Shown: positions 18,573 to 25,309 of the stretch, one piece after another
Numbering within the stretch: position 1 is the first letter of the stretch
Layout: every line of letters starts with the position of its first letter
DNA from: a virus
Strand: one strand, 5' to 3'
Virus record (IMG/VR): IMGVR_UViG_3300036857_000457
Coordinates: 1-25,468 of that record
DNA: 25,468 nucleotides
The notes under the pieces: model-generated
Database searches by the model: none
What the model was told of the DNA's origin: nothing
What the model saw: only the letters and a program-made list of their open reading frames with translations
Made by a program: the position numbers and the translations under genes

Positions 18573-18618
18573 CAAGGGCCGCCTTGCGGTCACCCGGAGG
18601 CTCCTACGGCGGCCCTTG
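18573..18618 (+). terminator. Hairpin at end of the 17783-18566 gene pair
   Basis: CAAGGGCCGCC (18573-18583) and GGCGGCCCTTG (18608-18618) make a perfect 11-bp stem with a 24-nt loop, 7 nt after the stop codon. There is no T-run, so this is terminator-like but not a classical intrinsic terminator. Confidence 0.5.
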
Positions 18619-18723
18619 CGTGGCTGAGCCCAGCCCTGCCACAGGGCCAGATCTCCTTACACCCCTCACCGTAACCCGCAGCGGCCTAACCGTCACCCGC
18701 CGTCGCAAAGGTTTGGCCTGGGG

Positions 18724-18924
18724 TCACCAGTAGTCGTACTGGACAGAATGACGCGGCCGGATCGGCTCGGGCTCCTCACCGCGGCGCAAAGCACGCCGCC
18801 CGGCGGCCCGCTGCCGCTTCTGCCACTGCCGCCGCAACTCGCGGCCTGCCCCCCGCCTGAACTGGAGAAACGTCCAGTTCGGTGGCGCGTCCCGGTGCCA
18901 TGCGGTGTTCTGGCTACGGCTCAT
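18724..18924 (-). CDS. Small basic hypothetical protein (minus strand)
   Basis: The protein has 66 residues, from ATG at 18924. It is very Arg rich (FRRGAGRELRRQWQKRQRAA) with a conserved-looking tail EEPEPIRPRHSVQYDYW of the kind seen in short actinophage proteins. The ribosome binding site is weak. It sits in the gap between the hairpin at 18573-18618 and the connector gene. Nucleic acid binding is possible from charge alone; function unknown. Confidence 0.5.
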   Translation of the reverse strand: MSRSQNTAWHRDAPPNWTFLQFRRGAGRELRRQWQKRQRAAGRRALRRGEEPEPIRPRHSVQYDYW

Positions 18925-19013
18925 GACCGCACCGTACCCAAACTGATCTTGGGGATAAACCTCTCCCGCTAGCTGTCACCCGTGGATGATCTGCGGCGGG
19001 GGGTGATGCCCCC

Positions 19014-19954
19014 ATGGCCCTGATGACCGGACCGCTGTCGCCTTATGTGACCCCTGAGACTTTGACTGCGGCACCGACCGGGATCAGCTTAGCTGGCAGA
19101 CCATTCCCGGCCAGCAAGCCTCTGACGCGCAGAAGTACGCCGAGCAGGTGAACATCTGCCAGCGCGCCACCTCCATGGTGGATTCCGAATGCAACCAGGT
19201 GCTGCGGTCCACCATCCAGACCGAAACCCTGTACGGGCCCGGTTTCCGGATGACCGTCCACAACCAGGGCATGGTGCGGCTGCTGCTGTCGCAGTGGCCG
19301 ATCCTGTCGGTCTCCGCCATCCAGGTCGCCGCGGCGGCAGTATTCCCCCGCCAGTGGACCACCGTCGCCAACGACGCGTTCGCCGTCGAGCGCCCTACTT
19401 TGTTCCTTCCCGGGTCGTCTGCGCCGATCGACTCTGCCACCGGCGGCCAGTCCGTCATCCTCGGCCCCGGTTACATTTCCCGCGGCCTCGGCCACGGCGG
19501 GTACGTCGCCGAAACCACCTACACCTCCGGCTGGCCCCACGCCGGCATCACCACCGCCGCCACCGCCGGCGACGCGATGCTGTACGTGGACGACTGCACC
19601 GGCTGGGCGCCCGCCACGGCCGGCGGGCAGGGCGCGTCCGGCGTCATCTACGACACAGCGGGGAACCAGGAAGCCGTCACCTGCCTCGCCTCATCGGTCA
19701 CTTCCGGGCCCGGCGTGCTCACCCTGGCTGCGGCGCTCACCTACGACCACAGCCCCGGCGTGCTCGTGTCCACGCTGCCGAATCAGGTGCAGTGGGCCAC
19801 TATCCTGTTCGCCGCTTCCCTCGCCCTCACCCGCGGCGCGACCGCGACGATGATCCAGACGATGGGCGGCGGGGCGGGGCGGACCGCCGATGGGGCGGCG
19901 GCGCTGCGCATGGAGGCGTGCGAGTTGCTGTGCGCGTTCAAGCGAGTCGTGTGA
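19014..19954 (+). CDS. Head-tail connector protein, frame broken by 5 nt near the N-terminus
   Basis: ATG at 19014 (G-run upstream) reads MALMTGPLSPYVTPETLTAA then PTGIS, the usual start of actinophage connector proteins. It then meets TTAGC at 19089-19093 and goes out of frame. Skipping those five bases gives PTGIS-WQTIPGQQASDAQKYA and an intact rest: EQVNICQRATSMVDSECNQV (helical adaptor core), then beta-rich GPGFRMTVHNQGMVRLLL, and a C-terminal helix ending LCAFKRVV. Without the upstream piece the only start is GTG at 19148 (268 residues), lacking the conserved N-terminus. The protein would bridge portal and tail. Its stop overlaps closely with the next gene. It may be a true mutation, a sequence error or an unusual decoding event. 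Confidence 0.7.
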
Positions 19955-19955
19955 T

Positions 19956-20465
19956 ATGCCGGTCGTCAGCGCCCTGACCTACGTGCAGGGCTTGATCAAC
20001 GGCATCCCGGTACCGGGAACTGCGGGCCTGTCGGGCCCGCTGGTCGCACTGATCACCCCGTACGACCCGGACGAATCCGGCGAGGCGCGAGCCTATGTCT
20101 GGCCGGCGAACGGGCAGGAGAACCGGCTCGCCTTCCCCCGCAACACCGGCCCAGGCACCCCGGCGGCGTGGAAGAACGTCTACCACAACATTGAGATCTT
20201 CCTCACCTGGTTCGACAACTCCGACACCGACGTGGACGTGGACACGTCGTTCCCGGCGCTGATCGACGCCGTGATGGATGTGCTGCGCACCTCGACTGAC
20301 CCGCAACTGGTCACCGACCCTTATACGGGCCGCCAGTCGCAAATGGTGAACCTTGGCGAGGATCAGAACTACGAGTACATCCCGCCGCACTCCACCGCCG
20401 ACCAGAGACAGCTCAGGTTCGACGCGCGGATCACAACCCGGCTCCTGGAACTGATCCAGGCTTAG
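19956..20465 (+). CDS. Head-tail connector or tail terminator candidate
   Basis: The protein has 169 residues. ATG at 19956 lies 2 nt after the previous stop, which is preferred over a longer in-frame reading into that gene. The sequence begins MPVVSALTYVQGLINGIPVP and continues with VALITPYDPDESGEARAYVW, AWKNVYHNIEIFLTWFDN and FPALIDAVMDVLRTS. This fits the small alpha-beta proteins that complete the head-tail joint in siphophages. The stop lies in CTTAGC, which also contains the stop of the minus-strand gene downstream. Confidence 0.6.
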   Translation: MPVVSALTYVQGLINGIPVPGTAGLSGPLVALITPYDPDESGEARAYVWPANGQENRLAFPRNTGPGTPAAWKNVYHNIEIFLTWFDNSDTDVDVDTSFPALIDAVMDVLRTSTDPQLVTDPYTGRQSQMVNLGEDQNYEYIPPHSTADQRQLRFDARITTRLLELIQA

Positions 20466-20752
20466 CGCCGCCTCAGCGGGTTCGTGCGGTACTCCCACAC
20501 CATCAGGGCGCCCCAGATAAAGCTGCCGAACAGTATCCAGAGCCCGGCCCTCAGCCCGGCCGAAGCCCAGTCCCATGGGTGGCCGGTTGCCAGCGAGTAG
20601 AGCGCGGTCCCGATCAGCGCGAAGCCTGCGGCGCCACCCAGGATGCTCGCGATGGCGTTCCGCCACATATTCCAGCGGGCCGTCGCCCAGCCCTGATCGA
20701 GGATCTCGTTCACCTTACGCAGGTGCTCCTCGTAGTCCTCCGCTTTGGTCAC
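20462..20752 (-). CDS. Small membrane protein (minus strand)
   Basis: The protein has 96 residues, from GTG at 20752. It has a charged N-terminal helix (TKAEDYEEHLRKVNEILDQ) and two hydrophobic segments, about residues 33-54 (AIASILGGAAGFALIGTALY) and 64-85 (GLRAGLWILFGSFIWGALMV). It ends with a basic tail YRTNPLRRR, suggesting tail inside by the positive-inside rule. It could be a holin-like or superinfection protein, but nothing specific shows this. It is convergent with the gene before it, the two stops sharing bases. Confidence 0.6.
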   Translation of the reverse strand: MTKAEDYEEHLRKVNEILDQGWATARWNMWRNAIASILGGAAGFALIGTALYSLATGHPWDWASAGLRAGLWILFGSFIWGALMVWEYRTNPLRRR

Positions 20753-20779
20753 CTGCCCAGCATCCCATGGAGGCGCTCA

Positions 20780-21052
20780 GTGCCCTATCCGTACCTCGGC
20801 AACGCGCCCCGGCAATACCCCCAATACATGGACCTCGACCGGGACAGGCCCCTCCAGCCTGAACCCGGCGGCTCCTACTCAATGGCCCCCGCAGCCGGCC
20901 ACTACGGCCTGGCTGTGCCGCCCCAGGACGGCCTGTGGGGCCCGCAGATCCCAGTACCAGGCCCGGCCCCTGAACCCCCCGCAGAGGCCGCACCCGCGAA
21001 GACCAAGACCAGCAAGGCCGCCGCAGCGGCAGACGAGGGGGCCCCAGAATGA
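20780..21052 (+). CDS. Small Pro/Ala-rich protein before the major tail gene
   Basis: The protein has 90 residues. GTG at 20780 has GGAGG 6 nt upstream, which fixes this start within a longer open frame. It begins VPYPYLGNAPRQYPQYMDL, then GGSYSMAPAAGHYGLAVPPQ, and ends with a Lys/Ala/Pro tail (AKTKTSKAAAAADEGAPE). It is probably disordered. Its stop overlaps the ATG of the tail gene, so the two are translationally coupled. Role unknown. Confidence 0.6.
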   Translation: MPYPYLGNAPRQYPQYMDLDRDRPLQPEPGGSYSMAPAAGHYGLAVPPQDGLWGPQIPVPGPAPEPPAEAAPAKTKTSKAAAAADEGAPE

Positions 21053-22365
21053 CGAACCACTTCGCGGGCACTGTTTACCCGGTTCCCACCCGGTTCGTCG
21101 GCTGGGGCAAGGAAACAGCCGGCGCATCAGGCACCCCGGTACAGCCGACCCAGACCATGCCCCTCAAAACGTTCACGCCCGTGGACAAGATCACCTACCT
21201 CGAAGACGACGCGTGGCGTGGCGCCCAGGCCGGCCTGTACAACATGATCCAGGGCGTCACCATCGGCGAACTGTCGATGGGCGGACCGTTCTTCGCCGAC
21301 ACCACCCCCTACGCCCTCGCCGGCATTCTGGGTGACTACTACCAGTCGGCCAACGGCGTCGCCGGCACCACCACCACCCTCAATGGCGGGGTCTCCGTCG
21401 GCGCGACCTCCATCACCCTCGCCTCGGCGACCGGGTTCACCAACACCACCGTGTTCAGTGTCGGCGCGACCGGCACCACCGCCCAGGAGATCCGCCAGGG
21501 CAGCGTCCTCGCCGGCTCGGTCCTGTACTTCACGCCCCCCTTGTACCAGGCGCATTCGACCGGCGGCACCGTCACCCCATACTCGACGTCCAGCCTCACG
21601 ATCAACCACAACTTCGCCCTGCTCAACGCCGGCGCCGGCATGGGCGGATTCTCCGTGGCGCAGCCGCCGACGTACAGCATCTGCGACTATCAGGGGCCGC
21701 CCGCCTCGACCGGCGCCCGGATCTGGTCCTACGCCGTCCCGACCGAGGTGTCCTTCACCGCGACCTCGACCGGGCTGGTGGACTGGGAAGGCAAATTCCA
21801 CGCCCTGGAGTCGATCATCGCCGGCACCACGCCGACGAACACCCTGTCCACGGTCGCGCCGCAGCCGTCGTGGAACTCGACCGTGACGATCGGCGGGTCG
21901 CCGGAGTACAACACGATCGAGTACAAGGTCAACCTGATGCGCAAAGCCGAACCGGTGTTCGGGGACAACTCGCAGCAGCAGCCATTCGCGATCCCCCGCG
22001 CCCATTTCACCGCCGGTGCGACGCTCAACTTCGACCCCGCCGTGGACGAATCCGAGCTGCAATTCTATCTGGCGAATACCCAGCCGACCCTTTCGATCGT
22101 ATCAAGTAATGGCCTCTCGGGAACCAGTGCGGCCTCAATCACCTTCACTGCACAAGTGGCCGCTTTTGACACAGGCCAGATCAATGACAGTAAGGAAGCA
22201 TTCGGCTATGACACTACTGCAAAGCTGGTTGCGAACACCACGAATATTGGCCCCTCCGGCGGGTACGGGCCGATAGTGGTGACCGTTAAGAACGCGGTGA
22301 TCGCCTACTTATGCAGCTTTGGCGTCACGCCTCCTCTCCCGGGATGTCTGCCGCCACCCAGCTAG
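21049..22365 (+). CDS. Probable major tail (tube) protein
   Basis: The protein has 438 residues, with ATG overlapping the previous TGA. MTNHFAGTVYPVPTRFVGWG and KETAGASGTPVQPTQTMPL are typical openings for actinophage tail tube subunits. The middle carries an inserted Thr/Gly-rich beta segment (TTTLNGGVSVGATSITLASA). FTATSTGLVDWEGKFHALES and FDPAVDESELQFYL belong to the tube fold. The last about 80 codons (from 22070) use many A/T-ending codons, unlike the rest. Family members tend to end near NAVIAY, but here the frame runs on for 18 residues (LCSFGVTPPLPGCLPPPS) over the end of the minus-strand HNH gene. The natural stop has probably been replaced by the insertion. Confidence 0.72.
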   Translation: MTNHFAGTVYPVPTRFVGWGKETAGASGTPVQPTQTMPLKTFTPVDKITYLEDDAWRGAQAGLYNMIQGVTIGELSMGGPFFADTTPYALAGILGDYYQSANGVAGTTTTLNGGVSVGATSITLASATGFTNTTVFSVGATGTTAQEIRQGSVLAGSVLYFTPPLYQAHSTGGTVTPYSTSSLTINHNFALLNAGAGMGGFSVAQPPTYSICDYQGPPASTGARIWSYAVPTEVSFTATSTGLVDWEGKFHALESIIAGTTPTNTLSTVAPQPSWNSTVTIGGSPEYNTIEYKVNLMRKAEPVFGDNSQQQPFAIPRAHFTAGATLNFDPAVDESELQFYLANTQPTLSIVSSNGLSGTSAASITFTAQVAAFDTGQINDSKEAFGYDTTAKLVANTTNIGPSGGYGPIVVTVKNAVIAYLCSFGVTPPLPGCLPPPS

Positions 22366-23409
22366 GCAGATCTTGCAGATGCGCTGCTTGAACGTCCCGT
22401 CAGGCCAATACCGATAGATCGTATTATCGGGCGTGAAATCGTGGCCGGCATTGCACGTCTCGCGGCTAGCCCAGTAGTGGCGGCCGTGCCGGACCACGTC
22501 GCGAATGTTCTCTGCGCGGGAGCCGTAGGCGAGGTTCTCAGGCGTATTGTTGGCCGGGTTCCCGTTGAGGTGGCATACGTCATACCCGTCGGGTCTTGGG
22601 CCAAAAAAGGCTAGGGCGACAAGGGTGTGAACGGTGACGGTCTTGACATTGCCGTCCCTGGACAGGCCAACAACTAGGTAGCGGCGGGGGCCGCTGGGGC
22701 ACGCCTTAAGCACTCGCCCTCCGCGTATGCCCTTTCTGGTCATGTGCGGCAGGCTGCGCACGCGCCCCATATCTGAGACCTCGTATAGGCCCTCGTAACC
22801 AACTACGGGGAGCCACCACTCTCCGGGGAGGCCTGGAGGAAGGCGGGGCAACTGCCTTACCGCAGGAGCCGGCTTGATCGGTGACTTTGCGCGGCCAGGC
22901 CGACGCAGGGGCCTAGCGTCCGCATCGCCACGCTTCCGCTTTAGATATTCTCTCTTGCGCTCCCGGTCGCATGGGATGCAGATGCGGTAACCGCGATACC
23001 GCAAAGTGTTCGCTTCGTTGTACTCATGGCCGCTCGGGCAGTGAGTCAGGGACCGCTTCGCATGGGTTCCGTGCCGCAGTGCGTCCTGGACATTCTGCGA
23101 GCGCGTGCCATGGTAAAGGTTATCGGGGGCATTGTGACTGGGCCTGCCGTCATCGTGGCACACCTCCGTGCCCGGAGGTGCCTCGCCGAGAAATGCCCAT
23201 GCCATGAGCTGGTGCACACCGAAGCCGCGCTGGACGCCGTCCTTCGTTAGGGTGACTCGCATATAGCCCCCCTTGTCGGGGTGCTGTTTGAGGAATCCTC
23301 CCCGTGTGGTGTTCCTCGGCATGCTCAGGATCTGATCTGGCCAGACAGCCCTGTACAGATTCTCGTAGCCGGGTATCCACCGCCAGGTTCCTGGCGTAAC
23401 CTGATCCAT
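22309..23409 (-). CDS. Double NUMOD4-HNH homing endonuclease
   Basis: The protein has 366 residues. ATG at 23409 has a perfect AGGAGGT 6 nt upstream. It holds two complete copies of one plan. Copy 1 (about 5-160): a NUMOD4 part (WRWIPGYENLYRAVWPDQIL), an HNH part (VHQLMAWAFLG, EVCHDDG, NAPDNL) and a zinc tail (CPSGHEYN..CIPCDRE). Copy 2 (about 195-355): WWLPVVGYEGLYEVSDMGRV, then VHTLVALAFFG, DVCHLNGNPANNTPENLAYG, and CNAGHDFT..CKICLAG. The linker is basic and Pro rich. Such enzymes cut phage DNA at a specific site and spread their own gene. Its 3' end overlaps the tail gene by 57 nt. AT-rich TAATAT at 23487-23492 (minus strand) is a weak -10 candidate. Confidence 0.88.
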   Translation of the reverse strand: MDQVTPGTWRWIPGYENLYRAVWPDQILSMPRNTTRGGFLKQHPDKGGYMRVTLTKDGVQRGFGVHQLMAWAFLGEAPPGTEVCHDDGRPSHNAPDNLYHGTRSQNVQDALRHGTHAKRSLTHCPSGHEYNEANTLRYRGYRICIPCDRERKREYLKRKRGDADARPLRRPGRAKSPIKPAPAVRQLPRLPPGLPGEWWLPVVGYEGLYEVSDMGRVRSLPHMTRKGIRGGRVLKACPSGPRRYLVVGLSRDGNVKTVTVHTLVALAFFGPRPDGYDVCHLNGNPANNTPENLAYGSRAENIRDVVRHGRHYWASRETCNAGHDFTPDNTIYRYWPDGTFKQRICKICLAGWRQTSRERRRDAKAA

Positions 23410-23415
23410 AGCTGG

Positions 23416-23422
23416 ACCTCCT
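23416..23422 (-). promoter_or_regulatory. Strong ribosome binding site of the HNH gene
   Basis: AGGAGGT on the minus strand is a perfect match to the 16S rRNA end, 6 nt before ATG at 23409. It is stronger than those of most structural genes here, suggesting the endonuclease gene carries its own expression signals. Confidence 0.7.
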
Positions 23423-23600
23423 GTCTTAGCGGACTAGGTCGAGCATGCCGGGCAGTGGACCGCATATCCGCTGTCCGGCTCTATCTATATTACCCTCCTC
23501 GCCCGGCGGTCACGCCTGCCTGCGCCTGGGGTTTCGCACTCAGTTTCCCCCCCACACGCACACCCGGTACGGGACCAAACACAAAAGGAAGTGATCACGC

Positions 23601-24035
23601 ATGACTGATGTCGCGTCCGCGATCCCGTATGGGTACGCTGCGCTAGGCCAGGGTCTGTTCGCCACCGGCACCACCACCGCGAACTGGGCGTACAGTGCCC
23701 TGGATTCGGTCTCGGTTTCCGGCACCGCCGCCACCTACGCGGGCACCTCGCCGTCGGCGCCGGTGGTCGCCTCGGGTGCGTCGCCGATCCGCGGCACCGT
23801 CACGTTCGGCACCGGCACCGCGCCGTCGCCGGGGTCGATGGTAACTCTCACGTTCGGCTCGACGCTCGGTGCCACCCCGGTGGTGGTGCTGTCAGGTGGC
23901 AACGATGCGACCGCGGCGCTGACGCCGTTCCCGACGAGCGTGTCCACGACCGGGTTCACCGTGTCCACTCACGCGGTCCCGGCGGCGTCGCAGGCTGGTA
24001 CGGCGTACAGCGTGAACTGGGTCGCCAGCCTGTAG
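23601..24035 (+). CDS. Tail-associated structural protein
   Basis: The protein has 144 residues, with ATG at 23601 after AAGGAAGTGA. It is Gly, Thr and Ala rich. The C-terminal half (GTVTFGTGTAPSPGSMVTLT, TPVVVLSGGNDATAALTP, VSTTGFTVSTH) matches the beta-sandwich commonly found at the end of phage tail and fibre proteins. It lies between the tail tube gene and the terminator, so a decoration on the tail tube or a minor tail protein is likely. It probably lay directly after the tail gene before the HNH insertion. Confidence 0.6.
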   Translation: MTDVASAIPYGYAALGQGLFATGTTTANWAYSALDSVSVSGTAATYAGTSPSAPVVASGASPIRGTVTFGTGTAPSPGSMVTLTFGSTLGATPVVVLSGGNDATAALTPFPTSVSTTGFTVSTHAVPAASQAGTAYSVNWVASL

Positions 24036-24039
24036 GTTC

Positions 24040-24105
24040 GTGGCCCCGTGCGGCGCGGGCGCGTTCCTGCAACTCCCCGTCAGCCGCGCCCCCGCACGGG
24101 GCCAC
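24040..24105 (+). terminator. Long hairpin after the tail-associated gene
   Basis: GTGGCCCCGTGCGG (24040-24053) and CCGCACGGGGCCAC (24092-24105) form a perfect 14-bp stem, with extra GC pairing inside. There is no T-run directly after. It precedes a classical terminator by 17 nt and may protect the mRNA 3' end or assist termination. Confidence 0.65.
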
Positions 24106-24122
24106 ACCCCCCCATCCCCCCC

Positions 24123-24158
24123 GGACCCTCGCCCACCGTGGCGGGGGTCCTTTGTTTT
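24123..24158 (+). terminator. Intrinsic transcription terminator
   Basis: GGACCCTCGCC (24123-24133) pairs with GGCGGGGGTCC (24140-24150), 11 bp with one T-G pair and a 6-nt loop. TTTGTTTT (24151-24158) follows directly. This separates highly expressed head and tail-tube genes from the tail assembly chaperone genes. Confidence 0.85.
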
Positions 24159-24175
24159 GCAAGGGAGCCAGTTCT

Positions 24176-24586
24176 GTGGAAGTGAAACTCCCCTCCGGTG
24201 GCACCGTCCACCTGCGGGACACATTCAAGCGTGGTGACCGGCGGCGGGCACGGCCCGGGAACAAGGTCATCTTCGGGACGAACGGGAACTACACCCAGCT
24301 CCCCTCCGATGATGAGGTGATCGGGCGGATTTTGCAGTCGGTGATCACCGGGTGGGATCTGCCGCATCCGGTGCCCGCGAACGCGCCGAACGATGAGGCG
24401 GCGCAAAGGATCCTCGATGAACTGGACGACGACGACTACGAGGTGCTCGCTGAGGCGGTGCGGCCGTTTTTCGACAAGGTGATGCGTTCGGGGAAGGCGG
24501 AGGATGAGGACCCAAACTCCTCGTCCGGCGGTACCGGGATTTCTGGTCCGGCAAAGCCGGATGGCCAGGAGACCCTGAGTATCTGA
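24176..24586 (+). CDS. Tail assembly chaperone, short form (G-like)
   Basis: The protein has 136 residues, from GTG at 24176. VEVKLPSGGTVHLRDTFKRG is the usual start of actinophage chaperones. A helical middle (IGRILQSVITGWDLPHPVPA) and an acidic region DELDDDDYEVLAEAVRPFFD follow. It is the unshifted product. The slippery heptamer at 24511-24517 allows a fraction of ribosomes to move to the -1 frame and make the long form. The pair coats or helps the tape measure protein during tail assembly. The tape measure gene should follow beyond the window. Confidence 0.82.
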   Translation: MEVKLPSGGTVHLRDTFKRGDRRRARPGNKVIFGTNGNYTQLPSDDEVIGRILQSVITGWDLPHPVPANAPNDEAAQRILDELDDDDYEVLAEAVRPFFDKVMRSGKAEDEDPNSSSGGTGISGPAKPDGQETLSI

Positions 24587-24786
24587 TCTATACCGAGTTC
24601 GCGCGCCGTCACGGCTGGACGCCGGATCAGGTGGACGCTTTGGAAGACGATTTCGCGGAGCAGCATCTGATGGCGATGGCCGGGTGGGACCTGGCGGTCG
24701 CGGACGCGCAGGAGAAGGCGTCCAAAGCGGCCGGGGGGGCGCAGGGGAAGCCGCTGTACGGGGCGCCCCGCGGGATGAACGGCTGA
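24176..24786 (+). CDS. Tail assembly chaperone, frameshifted long form (GT-like)
   Basis: Predicted join of 24176..24517 and 24517..24786 by a -1 shift, 203 residues. The -1 frame after the slip reads LLVRRYRDFWSGKAGWPGD, then PEYLIYTEFARRHGWTPDQV, without stops to TGA at 24784. The second part has no usable start codon of its own but clear coding bias and a typical T-domain look (YTEFARRHGW). Gene order with tail tube before and tape measure expected after matches the standard siphophage layout. Confidence 0.85.
24511..24517 (+). promoter_or_regulatory. -1 ribosomal frameshift site CCCAAAC
   Basis: The heptamer fits X-XXY-YYZ in the zero frame (C CCA AAC), so both tRNAs can re-pair as CCC AAA after slipping one base back. 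The GC-rich sequence just downstream (24520-24545) may provide a stimulatory structure; no long hairpin is obvious. Confidence 0.85.
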
Positions 24787-24796
24787 GGGGGCGGCT

Positions 24797-25309
24797 GTGG
24801 ACGCCTCAGCATTGCCAGGATATCTGAGGGCGATCGAAGCGCGTGTCGCCGCTGCCGCAGTGCCAGCGGCGGGGGCGATGGGGAAAACGTACGAGAAGCA
24901 TCTGGTGAACGTCACCATGATGGAATCAGGTACCCACCCGCCGGTCACGTTCACCCCCGCAGCCCCCGGGCGCCCTCCTGCGATCATGACCGGCCGGCTG
25001 CGCGGTTCGGTCGCCATGGCTGGCCCCACCGGTGGTGGCGGGATCGGGATGTCATCGGTTGCGCCACACACGATCTACGCAGCCACGCAAGAGTGGGGCG
25101 GGATCCATATCGCGAAGAGCGGGCCGTTCATGTGGCTGTGGATCCGTTACATCGGCTGGCGGGGTGTTCTCGCCCGGGGGTGGCTGCGCTCTGAGGTGAC
25201 GATTCCCGAGCGGCCGTACATGCGTACGGCGACGACTGAGGAAATCGCTAACGGGGAGTTGCAGGACGCTGCCGTAGCGGCCTTTGAGGCTGCCGTGTGG
25301 GGACGCTAA
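24797..25309 (+). CDS. HK97-gp10-like head-tail or tail-completion protein
   Basis: The protein has 170 residues, from GTG at 24797 with GAGGGGG upstream. An N-terminal helix (GYLRAIEARVAAAAVPAAGA) is followed by PGRPPAIMTGRLRGSVAMAG, APHTIYAATQEWGGIHIA and the terminal IPERPYMRTAT. These three match the order of conserved elements in gp10-like proteins (P-x-tGxLr, YA..qEfGg, PxRPylr). In most siphophages this gene lies before the tail tube; here it follows the chaperones. Its stop overlaps the minus-strand gene at the right edge. Confidence 0.7.
   Translation: MDASALPGYLRAIEARVAAAAVPAAGAMGKTYEKHLVNVTMMESGTHPPVTFTPAAPGRPPAIMTGRLRGSVAMAGPTGGGGIGMSSVAPHTIYAATQEWGGIHIAKSGPFMWLWIRYIGWRGVLARGWLRSEVTIPERPYMRTATTEEIANGELQDAAVAAFEAAVWGR

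Noticed and set aside
23487-23513. A promoter for the HNH gene (TAATAT with GTGACC upstream, minus strand)
   Set aside because: The spacing is only 15 nt and the -35 match is weak, so it is mentioned with the gene but not annotated.
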